Counted from the first letter of the stretch, positions 9,135 through 18,725 are shown. The stretch is 64,000 bases of DNA from Eubacteriales bacterium (GCA_030524205.1 JAUNGZ010000002.1:86776-150775), one strand, 5' to 3'. The notes: a model not told the origin generated them from the sequence alone. Numbers and translations are program-made.

Positions 9135-10682
9135 TTACGGACGGGACGGCGCGTGCTCCTGATTGGTTTTATACTGCCGCGGCGTCTGGCCGGTGATGCG
9201 CTTGAAAATCTTGGTAAAGTAGTTTTGATCGGTAAAGCCGGTCATTTCCGCGATTTGGGCCATGGAGTAGCTGCTGGTCTGCATGTATTCGCATGCGTGG
9301 ACGATGCGCTGCCGGTTTAAAAAATCGTTGAAAGGAACGCCCATTTCCTTTTTGAACAGCTTGCTCAGATACGTGCGGTTCAGGAACACATGGGCCGCGA
9401 GCTGATCGAGAGAAAACTTTTCCATATAATGTTCGTCGATATATTGCAGGCACTTGAGGATGGAGGGCGACAGCTTTTTGCGGTTGAACACCGATAAGTC
9501 TAAAAAACAGCGCAGGAACGCGGCGGCGGCGTCCTCGAATTCCTCCTTTGTGGACAGATGGAGGCAGGCGGACAGCAGCCGGTCGAGCCGGTTGAAAATC
9601 GCGGTGTCGGTTTCGATCGCCGGGCAGGCGGCGATCAGGCGGTATCCCGCAATGGCGAAATACCGCTCGATTTCACTGGGCAGGCAGAGCAGCCGGTGAC
9701 TGGACGCAATATAGTCCCGCAGCGATTCGCAGGCGTCCTGAAACTGCTGGTAGGAGAGAAAGCCGGAAATATCTTTGAGAAGCTTGAGCGGCAGCCGCTG
9801 CTTTTGTGCGGAGTCGGATAACTGATCCGTCTGGATCATGGCGAGCGAGTAATACTGTTTAAAGCGCAGGGAATCGAGGGCTTTTGTAAGGCTGGCCTGC
9901 AGGTTGGACGCGTGCTGCATGTGCAGCGACGTCCAAACGTGCACCTTGATCGGGGAATGCTGTTCGATCAGCGAGGGGAGGGGCGCATCCGCCTCCCCGG
10001 CGCTGCGGTTTGGATGCGCGCCGTTGTAAAACACCGCTAAAATTTCCCGCGAATAGGCCAAACAGACGTTGATAATCTGCCGGTTGTCCAACAGCATATG
10101 CACGCACTGCAAAGCGTCGGCCACTCCGTTCGGGAAATCGAACGATATCTTGAGCAGAAGGATCGAAAGGTCGTGCTGCGACAGCTTTGGTTCGAGCTGA
10201 TACAGAAACGCGGGCGTATCGGCCTGCTGCTGCGAAAGGAATTCCTGCAGCAGCAGGGACTTGTCCATCAAACCGGTCGAATTGGCGCCCGATTTGGCAA
10301 GCGTTTGCTGCATTTTGAACTGCTCCGCCTTTTGCAGCGCATTGGCAATGTCGGCGGCGCTCATTTCCGCTTTCAAAATATAGTCTGTCGCGCCAAGCCG
10401 CAGGGCCTGCTTGACATAGGAAAAATCGTCGTAAGAACTGAGAATGACGATGCAGATGGCCGGATACAGCCGCTTGACGCATTCGCAAAGCTCCAGCCCG
10501 TCCATAAGGGGCATTTTGATATCTGTGATGATCAGGTCGAGGTCGGTGTTTTCCTGTACGGCCGCCAGCGCGTCCGCGCCGTTTTCCGCCTGAAGGATTT
10601 CCAAATTCTCCGCGGACTGCTCCAACAAAAGCGTCATCCACTTGCGGATGAGGAAATCATCGTCAACGACTAAAATTTTCAT
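9135..10682 (-). CDS. Response regulator with AraC-type DNA-binding domain (YesN-like)
   Basis: 515 residues. The N-terminal receiver (about 1-120) has the acidic pair at VDDD, the phospho-acceptor Asp in LIITDIKMPLMDG and Lys in YILKAE. The middle has no clear family. The C-terminal AraC helix-turn-helix pair (about 410-510) includes FLNRTYLSKLFKKEMGVPF and TGFTDQNYFTKIFKRITGQTPRQYK. It starts one base after the stop of the paired sensor kinase gene, with a GAGGAG ribosome site. Such regulators activate sugar-uptake or polysaccharide genes. Its target is probably the adjacent hexuronate operon or the divergent binding-protein gene, but no operator could be confirmed. Confidence 0.92.
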   Translation of the reverse strand: MKILVVDDDFLIRKWMTLLLEQSAENLEILQAENGADALAAVQENTDLDLIITDIKMPLMDGLELCECVKRLYPAICIVILSSYDDFSYVKQALRLGATDYILKAEMSAADIANALQKAEQFKMQQTLAKSGANSTGLMDKSLLLQEFLSQQQADTPAFLYQLEPKLSQHDLSILLLKISFDFPNGVADALQCVHMLLDNRQIINVCLAYSREILAVFYNGAHPNRSAGEADAPLPSLIEQHSPIKVHVWTSLHMQHASNLQASLTKALDSLRFKQYYSLAMIQTDQLSDSAQKQRLPLKLLKDISGFLSYQQFQDACESLRDYIASSHRLLCLPSEIERYFAIAGYRLIAACPAIETDTAIFNRLDRLLSACLHLSTKEEFEDAAAAFLRCFLDLSVFNRKKLSPSILKCLQYIDEHYMEKFSLDQLAAHVFLNRTYLSKLFKKEMGVPFNDFLNRQRIVHACEYMQTSSYSMAQIAEMTGFTDQNYFTKIFKRITGQTPRQYKTNQEHAPSRP

Positions 10683-10683
10683 T

Positions 10684-12453
10684 CTATAATAGCTCCTCTT
10701 GCTCCGAAATCAGCGGGATGCGGACGGAAACGGTGGTGCCGAAACCCTTTTTGCTGGCGAAGGTGACGCCGTAAGGATGGCCGAAATGCATGACGATGCG
10801 GCTGTGGATATTGATCAGCCCGACGCTGGAACGGAAATCCGACTGCGCCTCGTAAAACCGCAGGACCTTGTCCGTGCCGATCCCGTTGTCCGCAATTTCG
10901 ATCAGGATATCGTCCTTCTGCCGGCGCACGCGGATAGACAGCCGCTTTTCCCCCTTTTTGGCTTTCAGGCCGTGCAAGACGGCGTTTTCCACGATGGGCT
11001 GCAAAATAAGCTTTAAAATCCGGCAGTCCGTCAGCCCGGGCGCGACATCCCATACCACGTCGAACGGTTTTTCAAAGGAAATCTGCTGGATATCAATATA
11101 ACATTGCAGCATTTTCAGCTCGGTATGCATGGAACAGAATTCTGCGCTGCTGGAGATGGAGTGCTTCAAAAGCGTGATAAAGGAGCAAAGGGTGTGATCG
11201 ACCACCTCCTTTTGCTCGGCGTACACAAGAAACCGGATGGAGGTCAGCGTATTGTAAATAAAATGCGGGTTAATCTGCGCGTACAGCGACTGAAGCTCGG
11301 CTTTGCGCTTGCTTTTTTGCTCTTCCACGATATTGTGCATTAAGTATTCGATTTGATCCAGCATCTGATTGAATTCGCTGGCAAGCATCCCGATTTCGTC
11401 AGAGGAGCGAACGGTTGCGCGCTGGGAGAAGGGCGTTTGCTTGATCTGCCGCACCTCCTGCGTCAGCCGGTTGATCGGGGACACGAAGTGCTTGGATACG
11501 AGGCGGATAAATGCAAGCAGCGCCAGCAGAAACACCCCGATCAGCAAAACGAACAGCATGCGGAAGTTCAAATATTCGCCGAATAGGGTTTCATTGGGCA
11601 GATATGTGACCACTTTCCACTGCGGCTTGGATACGGTATTGTACGTGATATGATAATCTTTGCTATTTATACTATCTGTATATGTTCCGGCGTATTTTAT
11701 CTGCGCCTGCTGCGAAAGGGGGAATGTGTTCAAATCGTTGTGCGATACGGAGGAAATGATGTTGTTGTGCTGGTCGAATATCGCGGCGGCGCCATGCGAG
11801 GCAATGCTGGAGCCGTACAGCTTGACCAGATCGCTTTCCAAAAAGCTCATGATCAGTATGCCGTGATTGGACCAGCTTTCAAAATCCTTGAGCGCCCGGA
11901 TGCTGTATACGTATTTGTTGGAAGAATTGCCGTGCAGGCGGTCCAGATAATCGTCGCGCACCCAGAGCGTCTGCCATGAGTTCCGCTGTATGTCCTGATA
12001 CCACCAGCGCTTTTTAAGCTCTGTGATCGGAACGGTGCGGTCGTATACGCCGTTCCCGTAAATCCGTCCGTCGTTCGCGGCGATGGTAAGATGGATGTCG
12101 ACGTCCGGGATGGAGGTGTTGTATTTTTGCTGCAGGGCGATGATATTTTTCTGATCGGCCTGATATTGCAGCCGGTCGTAAATGATCCTGTCGCGCAGCA
12201 CCTCCTCCAGCGTGGCGTCCAGAAAATACAAATTGGAAATCGAGTCGATCTGATCGAAGATCGTGCCGAGATGCACCGCGGTCTGGTTGGACTGCTCCAT
12301 GCAGATATTGTCGATCGAGGTTCGGATGGTGTACCCCTGATACAGGATTAAAAGCGGCAGGAAAATCAGCAGGGGCAGAATAATAGTCAGAACAAGCCAA
12401 TAAATCAGCTTCTGGCGCAGGGATAACTGCTGCATGGAAAAGCGAATACGCAT
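10684..12453 (-). CDS. Sensor histidine kinase, YesM type
   Basis: About 589 residues. A membrane helix near residues 15-40 is followed by an extracellular sensing region, a second helix (FVLLIGVFLLALLAFIRLV), a HAMP linker, the His-kinase block QINPHFIYNTLTSIRFL with the phospho-acceptor His, and an ATPase domain with N-box PIVENAVLHGLKAKKG and G-box DNGIGTDK. It signals to the AraC-type regulator encoded directly downstream. A TTG at 12465 could extend it by four codons, but ATG 12453 behind GGGGGCC is simpler. A divergently transcribed lone binding-protein gene at 12586 may supply its ligand sensor. Confidence 0.92.
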   Translation of the reverse strand: MRIRFSMQQLSLRQKLIYWLVLTIILPLLIFLPLLILYQGYTIRTSIDNICMEQSNQTAVHLGTIFDQIDSISNLYFLDATLEEVLRDRIIYDRLQYQADQKNIIALQQKYNTSIPDVDIHLTIAANDGRIYGNGVYDRTVPITELKKRWWYQDIQRNSWQTLWVRDDYLDRLHGNSSNKYVYSIRALKDFESWSNHGILIMSFLESDLVKLYGSSIASHGAAAIFDQHNNIISSVSHNDLNTFPLSQQAQIKYAGTYTDSINSKDYHITYNTVSKPQWKVVTYLPNETLFGEYLNFRMLFVLLIGVFLLALLAFIRLVSKHFVSPINRLTQEVRQIKQTPFSQRATVRSSDEIGMLASEFNQMLDQIEYLMHNIVEEQKSKRKAELQSLYAQINPHFIYNTLTSIRFLVYAEQKEVVDHTLCSFITLLKHSISSSAEFCSMHTELKMLQCYIDIQQISFEKPFDVVWDVAPGLTDCRILKLILQPIVENAVLHGLKAKKGEKRLSIRVRRQKDDILIEIADNGIGTDKVLRFYEAQSDFRSSVGLINIHSRIVMHFGHPYGVTFASKKGFGTTVSVRIPLISEQEELL

Positions 12454-12482
12454 GACGGCCCCCAAAATGAAACATTTTCTCC

Positions 12483-12512
12483 ATTATAACAAGCGTGGCC
12501 GGCTGTTCGCAA
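12483..12512 (-). promoter_or_regulatory. Promoter of the sensor kinase-regulator operon
   Basis: Read on the minus strand, TTGCGA (12512-12507), an 18-base spacer and TATAAT (12488-12483) lie about 30 bases before the kinase start. It is a good housekeeping-type match in the divergent intergenic region. Confidence 0.6.
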
Positions 12513-12585
12513 AGGAAAAAGCAAAAACAAAAAATAGTGCTAATAAAGCAAAACAACCTGCTACATCCGAAAGGCGGATTCCCTT

Positions 12586-13854
12586 ATGATGAAAGTACAA
12601 CAGTTGCGGAAAAGAGAAAAGCAGGGTGGGCATATGATGCATGCGCAATTAAAAAGAGCCGCCGCGGTCTGCGTGCTGGCGCTGCTGCTTTTGATTCCTG
12701 CGGCGATCCGTCACACGCGGCAGCAGGCCGCGGGCAGACTGCCCACGGTTTCGGTCAGGCAGGCGCGGGAGGATACGCCGTATATCAAGATCGGCGTGTA
12801 CGCTTCCTTAACCGGGTATGCCTCCCAGCTTGGCGGCATGGGGCAGCAGGGCATTCGGCTGGCGGTGGAAGACGTCAACAGCAGCGGCGGGATCAAAGGG
12901 AAAGAAATCCGCCTGATCGAGTATGACGACCAGACGAGCGGGCAGGCCGCGGTCAGCGCGGTGCAAAAAATGATAGAAGAGGACCGGGTGGACGCGATTA
13001 TCGGTTCGCATACGAGCGGGAACATCATCCAGACCTCTCAACTGACCGAACAGGCCCATATCCTGCAAATTGGGCTGGGAACCAGCTACATTTGGACCGA
13101 CGTAGGGAAAAAGTACCTGTTCCGTGCGGTTGCCAACTCCAAATACTTTGATGAACTGCTGCTGAGCGCCATGGAACGGCAGGGGGGACGGCGCATCGGT
13201 ATTTTTTATTCCGATACGGAATACGCGGAAAGCGGCGCGGAGCATATGGTAAGCCTGATCGCCGAACAGCCGGAGATGGAGCTGGTTTGGATGAAAAGCC
13301 ACAAGATCGACCAAGTGGATTACACGCAGGTTTTCACCGGGCTGATGTACATGAACGTCGACTCGCTGGTTTTGTATACCAGCAGCGAAAACGCGGCGCT
13401 GCAGCTGCGCCAGCTGCGGCAGGCGGGCTTTCAGGGCGAGGTGTACGCGCCGGAGAGCTTCGCCAACAGCGAGGTGCGCAGAGCCGCCGGAACTGCGGCG
13501 GAGGGGCTGGTGTACGCCTGCGGCAATTCGATTCCGGATGCGCCGCTGGAGGCGGTAACGTCGGAGGAACGAAGCTTTCTGATCAAATTTATCCGGCGCT
13601 ACGGGACCATGCCCGTCGCGGAGACCGCGTACCGGGGCTACGACGCGCTTATGATCCTTGCGGAGGCCATGAACCGCGCCGACAGCTTGGAGAGCGACGA
13701 CGTCTTGGCCGCCCTGTTATCCATCGACAATTATAAGGGCATCGGCGGCACCTTCGATTTTACCGACGGAACGGGGGACGGCCTTCGCACCGCGCGGCTG
13801 TTCCGCGTCGTAAATGGAAAGCCGGCGCTTTTTACGGTGAAAAAACAGCGCTGA
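12586..13854 (+). CDS. LivJ-like type 1 periplasmic binding protein, membrane-anchored
   Basis: A 422-residue protein. A single N-terminal hydrophobic helix (near residues 24-40) has no usable lipobox. It is followed by a type 1 periplasmic-binding fold of the branched-chain amino-acid receptor kind (Peripla_BP_6): IKIGVYASLTGYASQLG, GQQGIRLAVEDVNSSGG, IIGSHTSGN, and a C-terminal FDFTDGTGDG. No permease or ATPase lies nearby. It diverges from a YesM/YesN pair, which suggests it serves as an extracytoplasmic ligand sensor for that kinase rather than as a transport receptor; this is inference. A second in-frame start, ATG 12634, lies after GGGTGG; ATG 12586 has AAAGGCGG upstream. Confidence 0.8.
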   Translation: MMKVQQLRKREKQGGHMMHAQLKRAAAVCVLALLLLIPAAIRHTRQQAAGRLPTVSVRQAREDTPYIKIGVYASLTGYASQLGGMGQQGIRLAVEDVNSSGGIKGKEIRLIEYDDQTSGQAAVSAVQKMIEEDRVDAIIGSHTSGNIIQTSQLTEQAHILQIGLGTSYIWTDVGKKYLFRAVANSKYFDELLLSAMERQGGRRIGIFYSDTEYAESGAEHMVSLIAEQPEMELVWMKSHKIDQVDYTQVFTGLMYMNVDSLVLYTSSENAALQLRQLRQAGFQGEVYAPESFANSEVRRAAGTAAEGLVYACGNSIPDAPLEAVTSEERSFLIKFIRRYGTMPVAETAYRGYDALMILAEAMNRADSLESDDVLAALLSIDNYKGIGGTFDFTDGTGDGLRTARLFRVVNGKPALFTVKKQR

Positions 13855-13932
13855 CGGTTGGCCGGGCCGCGCGCCTTCAAGCATGCCGGCGGTGCGTATG
13901 CCGAGAGGCGCGGGAAAGCCGCGCAGAAAAAT

Positions 13933-13970
13933 GCAAGAAGGCCGAATCCTTTTGGATTCGGCCTTCTTGC
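13933..13970. terminator. Bidirectional terminator
   Basis: A perfect 17-bp stem (13933-13949 with 13954-13970) and TTTT loop, between the convergent binding-protein gene and the membrane protein gene at 13977. Confidence 0.85.
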
Positions 13971-13976
13971 GGTGGG

Positions 13977-14684
13977 CTATGCGCGCTGCCGCACCGCCCG
14001 CTCGACCTGCCTTTGCCGCAGGGCGAAGGGCAGGTGGATGAGCAGGCTGGCGCCTGCCAGCAGCAGGAATGTGACGATCAGGTAAACCGGCCGGCCGAAG
14101 GTGCCAAACACCCAAACGAGCGGGGTGCCGGCGGGCGCTTCGTACAGGAACATATAGTTTTCCCCAAAAATCCGGTCGACCGTGCCGACGACCAGCGCGA
14201 CGGCAAAAAAAATGCACAGCACGCGGGGAAAGCGGTGCAGGCTGGGCAGGTGCTCGCCCGTGCGGATCAGCGCGAGCGGCACGAAAATCAGCAGCATGTG
14301 CAGCAGTACGGTCTGGATCGTCTGAAAAGACAGCACCGGATAATAGTCCGCCACGCCCGCCGGAAACAGGATGCCGAACACGCCGCCGAGCAGCGAGGTG
14401 GCGTAGACAAAGTCCTGAAAGCAGGTGCGGCGGGTGAACACCGCGAGCGGGATAAACAGGCTTTGGATGCCGCACAGGTGCAGCGGAAGAAGCTGCACCA
14501 AATGGCTGACGCCGGTCGCCCAGAGCCAGACCGAATGCGTCAGCTCGAGCGCCGGCACAAGCAGGGCCGCGGCGCAGACCGTCCGCCGCGCCCGCGCGGG
14601 CGGCAGAGCGTGCACAATGTGCAGTAAAAAAACAATGCCCAGCGCGGCGAGCAGAAGCAGCAGAATATGCGCCGCGCCGAGCAT
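13977..14684 (-). CDS. TIGR02206/YwaF-family multipass membrane protein
   Basis: A polytopic membrane protein with about six to seven hydrophobic spans. The N-terminal MLGAAHILLLLLAALG, the LLPLHLCGIQSLFIPLAVF block and the NYMFLYEAPAGTPLVW segment are hallmarks of the YwaF (TIGR02206) family, whose function is unknown. ATG 14684 gives 235 residues and is weakly supported by GGCGG. Family members usually begin about 15 residues earlier, exactly where GGGAGG sits 7 bases before an in-frame ACG at 14732 (FFERSAT would follow), so an ACG start is possible. A longer reading from 14846 is unlikely because the extended -10 promoter at 14786-14794 lies inside it. Confidence 0.72.
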   Translation of the reverse strand: MLGAAHILLLLLAALGIVFLLHIVHALPPARARRTVCAAALLVPALELTHSVWLWATGVSHLVQLLPLHLCGIQSLFIPLAVFTRRTCFQDFVYATSLLGGVFGILFPAGVADYYPVLSFQTIQTVLLHMLLIFVPLALIRTGEHLPSLHRFPRVLCIFFAVALVVGTVDRIFGENYMFLYEAPAGTPLVWVFGTFGRPVYLIVTFLLLAGASLLIHLPFALRQRQVERAVRQRA

Positions 14685-14785
14685 GGGGAATGCCGCCGGA
14701 TTCGGCGTGGCCGAGCGTTCAAAAAATCCCGTAGTAAAACCTCCCGGACGGCGGAAAGGGGGGAGCGCCGTCAAATAGTATTCCC

Positions 14786-14794
14786 AGTATACCA
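14786..14794 (-). promoter_or_regulatory. Extended -10 promoter element
   Basis: TGGTATACT on the minus strand has the TGn extension and no obvious -35. The predicted start near 14779 gives a leader of about 47 bases to the ACG codon or about 95 bases to ATG 14684. Confidence 0.45.
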
Positions 14795-14857
14795 CAGCTT
14801 GCCCCGCGCCGAAAGCCCCGGCTTTCGCAAAACGGGAAAACCCCAAGCCGCATGTGT

Positions 14858-14895
14858 AAAAAAGGCCTTCCGGCTGCTGCCGGAAGGCCTTTTTT
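14858..14895. terminator. Terminator after the mgl operon
   Basis: A 16-bp stem (AAAAAAGGCCTTCCGG and complement, 14858-14873 and 14880-14895) with a CTGCTG loop lies 20 bases beyond the mglC stop. The A/T ends supply U tracts in both directions. Confidence 0.88.
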
Positions 14896-14915
14896 CTATA
14901 TCCCCCGATATAAGC

Positions 14916-15995
14916 TTATTTACGGGCCAGATACTTGCGCATGTCGATTGCGCAGGCGATCAGGATGATCAGGCCCTTGATGATGTACTGCATGTTCGGA
15001 TTGATCGACAGGAACGTCAGGCCGACGAAGATGATGCGGAGCAGCAGCACGCCGACGATGATGCCGCTGATCGAGCCGATGCCGCCGACAAACGATACGC
15101 CGCCGATGACGCAGGCCGCGATGGCGTCCAGCTCATAGTTGGTGCCGGTCGCCGGGCTGTTGGAGCCGATGCGCGCCGCCTCGATAAAGCCGGTGATCGA
15201 GTACATAACGCCCGCGAGAATAAAGACCATCATCGTGTTTTTGGCGACGTTGACACCCGAAACATTGGCCGCCTCCGGGTTGGAGCCGCAGGCAAACATG
15301 TTTTTGCCGAAGCGGGTCTTGTTCCAGATGAACCACATGATAATCGCAATGACCAGCGCGTACCAGACGAAGTTCGGGATCGGCGTGTTCTTGATCTTGA
15401 GGATCGAGCCGTTGACGACCTGCTTATACGGCTCGGACAGGCCGGAGATCGGCGCGCCCGAGTTGCCGTTTAAATTGGTGAACAGCAGCACGCAGCCGTA
15501 TACGATGAGCTGGGTTGCCAGAGTGACGATGAACGGATGCAGGCCGAATTTTGCCACCGAAAAGCCGTTGACCAGACCGACCAGCGCGCCGACGAGCATG
15601 ACGAGCACCAGCGTGCCCAGAATCATCACGGCCGGATGGAACTGCGGCAGGTCGGGAAACATTTTGCTCGGGTAATCGGCGGCCTGCAGAAGCGCGGCCG
15701 AGATACAGGCCGTCAGGCCGACCACGCGGCCGGCCGACAGGTCGGTGCCGGTCAGCACGATCGTGCCGGCGATGCCCATTGCGATCGGCAGGTTGGCCGC
15801 CGTCAGCGAAAGCATGTTGACAACGGACGGAATGCCGAAGAAACGGTGGTTGTAGATGAAAATGCCGATCGCCGCTACGATCAGAAAAATATACAGCGAA
15901 TTGCTGATCAGCCATTCCTTCCAGAAGGTGCCTTTATCGGCGGCGCTGAGCGCTTTGTAATCGCCGTATTTTTGTTTGAAGTTCAGTTTGCCCAT
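14916..15995 (-). CDS. mglC: Galactose-type sugar ABC transporter permease (MglC)
   Basis: A 359-residue permease of the ribose/galactose ABC family (BPD_transp_2) with about ten hydrophobic spans. Blocks LAAGLP-like ANLPIAMGIAGTIVLTGTDLS, GRVVGLTACISAALL and ACVIGGVSFVGGIGSISG identify the MglC/RbsC group. The long N-terminal soluble extension (about 30 residues before the first helix) and the MglC-like length favour MglC. It forms the membrane channel with MglA and MglB. It follows mglA by 15 bases with ribosome site GGGGAGG. Substrate is inferred as galactose, methyl-galactoside or glucose because the gal operon adjoins. Confidence 0.88.
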   Translation of the reverse strand: MGKLNFKQKYGDYKALSAADKGTFWKEWLISNSLYIFLIVAAIGIFIYNHRFFGIPSVVNMLSLTAANLPIAMGIAGTIVLTGTDLSAGRVVGLTACISAALLQAADYPSKMFPDLPQFHPAVMILGTLVLVMLVGALVGLVNGFSVAKFGLHPFIVTLATQLIVYGCVLLFTNLNGNSGAPISGLSEPYKQVVNGSILKIKNTPIPNFVWYALVIAIIMWFIWNKTRFGKNMFACGSNPEAANVSGVNVAKNTMMVFILAGVMYSITGFIEAARIGSNSPATGTNYELDAIAACVIGGVSFVGGIGSISGIIVGVLLLRIIFVGLTFLSINPNMQYIIKGLIILIACAIDMRKYLARK

Positions 15996-16010
15996 ATTCT
16001 TTTCCTCCCC

Positions 16011-17507
16011 TTACGCATACTTGGCGGCAAGCGTCATAATTTCTTCCTGAGAGGCGGACTTCGCGTCCACTTCGCCCGCAAGCCGTCCGCCCGACATGAC
16101 CAGAATGCGGTCGCACACGCCGAGCAGCTCGGGCATTTCGGAGGAAACCATGATGACCGCCTTGCCGCGGTTGGCCAGATCAATAATCAGCTGATAAATC
16201 TCATATTTCGCGCCGACGTCGATGCCGCGGGTCGGCTCGTCGAGCAGAAGCACCTCGGGATCGGTCAGCAGCCAGCGGCCCAGAATCACCTTCTGCTGGT
16301 TGCCGCCGGACAGCGAGCGGATTTTGGTTTCCTGCGTCGGGGTTTTGATGCGCATGGCCTGAATCGACCAATCGGTGTCCTTTTTCATTTCCTTATCGTT
16401 CAGCACGCCGTGCTTCATGTACTTTTTCAGGCTGGAAATAACGGTGTTTTCACGGATGTTCAGAATGCCGAAGATGCCGGTCGCGCGGCGCTCCTCGGTC
16501 AGCAGCGCGAAGCCGTTTTTGATGGATTCGGTCGCGCGGCGGTTGGACACCTCTTTGCCGTCGAGCCGGATGGTGCCCGATTTGCGGGTTGCGATGCCGA
16601 AGATGTTTTCCAGCACCTCGGTGCGGCCCGAGCCGTCCAAGCCTGCGATGCCGAGAATCTCGCCCTTTTTCAGCTGGAAGGAAACGTCCTTGACGTGCGA
16701 ATACATTGCCGTCAGTCCCTCGACCTCAAGCGCGACCTCGCCGGGCTCGTTGGTTTTGGGCGGGAAACGGTTGGTCAGCTCGCGGCCGACCATCAGCTTG
16801 ATGATTTTATCCATGGTCAGCTCTGCGGCCGGCTCGGTCGCAATCCACTGGCCGTCGCGCATGATGGTGACGTCGTCCGAAATGCGGAGAATTTCCTCCA
16901 TCTTGTGCGAAATGTAAATGATGCCGCAGCCCTGATCGCGCAGCATATTGATGATGCGGAACAGGTGCTCGACCTCGGTTTCGGTCAGCGAGGAGGTCGG
17001 TTCGTCGAATACGATGACCTTGGCGTCGTACGAGACCGCCTTGGCGATCTCGACCATCTGGCGCTGCGAAACCGGCATTTTGCTCATGATCGTATAAGGA
17101 TTGACCTTGACGCCGAGCTTTTCAAACAGCGCCACCGAATCCTTGTACATTTTTTTGTCGTCGATCAGGTTTGCGAACTTCAGCGGATAGCGGCCCAGCC
17201 ACAGGTTTTCCATAACCGTGCGCTTGAGCGCTTGGTTCAGCTCCTGATGCACCATTGCCACGCCGTGCTCGAGCGCCTCCTTGGAGGTTTTAAAGTTGAT
17301 CTCCTTGCCTTCCAGCTCGATGGTGCCGCTGTTTTTCTCATAAATGCCGAACAGGCACTTCATCAGCGTGGATTTGCCCGCGCCGTTTTCACCCATCAGC
17401 GCGTGCACTGTGCCGCGCCGGAGGGTCAAGGAAACGCCGTCGAGCGCTTTGACGCCGGGAAATTGCTTGCAGATGCCTGTCATCTGCAGCAAAACGTCGT
17501 TTGCCAT
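16011..17507 (-). CDS. mglA: Galactose-type sugar ABC transporter ATP-binding protein (MglA)
   Basis: A 498-residue protein with two fused ABC ATPase domains. The first has Walker [13 protein letters not shown] (near residue 37), signature [12 protein letters not shown] and Walker [12 protein letters not shown]. The second has the degenerate [27 protein letters not shown] and [14 protein letters not shown]. This layout and length are typical of RbsA/MglA proteins that energise sugar uptake. It lies 102 bases after mglB, separated by a terminator-like hairpin, and 15 bases before mglC. Start behind GGGGGAGGAG. Confidence 0.92.
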   Translation of the reverse strand: MANDVLLQMTGICKQFPGVKALDGVSLTLRRGTVHALMGENGAGKSTLMKCLFGIYEKNSGTIELEGKEINFKTSKEALEHGVAMVHQELNQALKRTVMENLWLGRYPLKFANLIDDKKMYKDSVALFEKLGVKVNPYTIMSKMPVSQRQMVEIAKAVSYDAKVIVFDEPTSSLTETEVEHLFRIINMLRDQGCGIIYISHKMEEILRISDDVTIMRDGQWIATEPAAELTMDKIIKLMVGRELTNRFPPKTNEPGEVALEVEGLTAMYSHVKDVSFQLKKGEILGIAGLDGSGRTEVLENIFGIATRKSGTIRLDGKEVSNRRATESIKNGFALLTEERRATGIFGILNIRENTVISSLKKYMKHGVLNDKEMKKDTDWSIQAMRIKTPTQETKIRSLSGGNQQKVILGRWLLTDPEVLLLDEPTRGIDVGAKYEIYQLIIDLANRGKAVIMVSSEMPELLGVCDRILVMSGGRLAGEVDAKSASQEEIMTLAAKYA

Positions 17508-17536
17508 ATATAAGCTCCTCCCCCTGTGTTTTTTCG

Positions 17537-17577
17537 GAAAAAACGGCCGCCGCCGCTTGTGCGCGGTAGCGGCCGTT
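17537..17577 (-). terminator. Leaky terminator between mglB and mglA
   Basis: On the minus strand a 9-bp stem (AACGGCCGC/GCGGCCGTT, 17542-17577), with an inner CCGC/GCGG pair, is followed by TTTTTT. It sits inside the operon, so partial termination would give more mglB than mglAC transcript, a common stoichiometry device. Confidence 0.65.
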
Positions 17578-17609
17578 GCTTGTGCGGATGCTTGCCTGAA
17601 CCGGCTGGA

Positions 17610-18725
17610 TTATTCGCCGAGGTAGATCTGGTAGGGGATACGAACCTTGTTAACGCCTTCGTCGACTCTGTACTTGTCGGCGATGCCGTCCATCATATCC
17701 TTGCCGGCCGCGACGTTCGAGGTCATGTCGGCGATGCACTGCGCCATGCCTTCGGCGTCCTGCTTGATGGTGCCGGCCATTTTCTTGTCGGCGATCAGAG
17801 AGACCGCGGCGGGGGTGGCGTCAACGCCGAATACCGGAACGGCCTTTTCGCCGCCGTCGTTGTAGCCCGAGGTGTTCAGCGCGGTGATCGCGCCTTCGGC
17901 CATGCCGTCGTTGTTGCAGATGACCAGCTCGACCATGTTGTTGTTGGCGTCGTTGTATTCGGACAGGATGGTGGTCATGTATTCCTGCGCCGCCGCGGAG
18001 GACCAAGCGCCCTTCTGGTCGACCAGATACTTGGCGTCGTTCTTCGCGTCGTAGAATTCAAGCTCCGGCTTGCCGGCGGCAACCAGCTTGGCGTTCGCGT
18101 CTTCCACCGCGTACTGGCTGCGGGCCTCGGCCTCGGCGTTGCCCTGCTCGCCCTTGAACAGGACGTAGGTGATTTTGCCGTCGCCGTTCAAATCGTACTT
18201 ATCGTAGTTTTCCAGCAGATAATCGCCGATCATTTCGCCCTGCATGTGGCCGGCCTCGGGGGCGTTGGTGCCGACGAAAGCAGCCTTGTCGTAGCCCTTG
18301 ACGACAGCGTCGGAAACCTCGCGGTTAAAGAACAGGATCGGCAGGTCGCCGGTCTTGGCCTTGTCGATGATGCCGTTGGCCGCGTCGTCGGACGCGGTGT
18401 TGACTAGATTGACGATCAGCATCTGCGTGCCCATGGTGACCGCGTTCTGCACCTGCTCGGTCTGGGTGGTCTGGTTGTTGTTGCCGTCCTGATCGTCGTG
18501 CTTGATGCCCAGCTCGTCGAGCTTGCTCGACAGCACGCCGCGCACGGTGGCGATGTAGGTATCCGCGTAGTTGTAATACATAACGCCGACAGCCAGATCG
18601 TTCTTCGCCGCGCCGCTGTCGCCGCCGTCACCGCCGGCCGCAGGCGTCTTGTCGCCGCCGCAGGCTGCCAGCGAGAATGCCATCGTGGTTGCCAAACCGG
18701 CTGCTAAAAATCTCTTCATGTTCAT
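17610..18725 (-). CDS. mglB: Galactose/glucose-binding lipoprotein (MglB-like)
   Basis: A 371-residue sugar receptor. It has a lipoprotein signal with lipobox SLAACGG (Cys near residue 22) and a type 1 periplasmic-binding fold of the ribose/galactose group: AVGVMYYNYADTYIATV, LIVNLVNTASDDAANGIIDKA, LPILFFNREV, FVGTNAPEAG and ICNNDGMAEGAI, the last two matching galactose-binding MglB. The asparagine/aspartate pattern DLNGDGKIT resembles the MglB calcium loop (EF-hand-like), a strong marker. It delivers galactose or glucose to MglAC. Strong AGGAGG ribosome site 9 bases upstream. An AraC-type direct repeat lies in its promoter region. Confidence 0.9.
   Translation of the reverse strand: MNMKRFLAAGLATTMAFSLAACGGDKTPAAGGDGGDSGAAKNDLAVGVMYYNYADTYIATVRGVLSSKLDELGIKHDDQDGNNNQTTQTEQVQNAVTMGTQMLIVNLVNTASDDAANGIIDKAKTGDLPILFFNREVSDAVVKGYDKAAFVGTNAPEAGHMQGEMIGDYLLENYDKYDLNGDGKITYVLFKGEQGNAEAEARSQYAVEDANAKLVAAGKPELEFYDAKNDAKYLVDQKGAWSSAAAQEYMTTILSEYNDANNNMVELVICNNDGMAEGAITALNTSGYNDGGEKAVPVFGVDATPAAVSLIADKKMAGTIKQDAEGMAQCIADMTSNVAAGKDMMDGIADKYRVDEGVNKVRIPYQIYLGE

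Noticed and set aside
15537-17513. Open frame of 658 codons on the plus strand
   Set aside because: Antisense to mglA and mglC; His/Arg/Ala/Gly-rich translation typical of a shadow frame.
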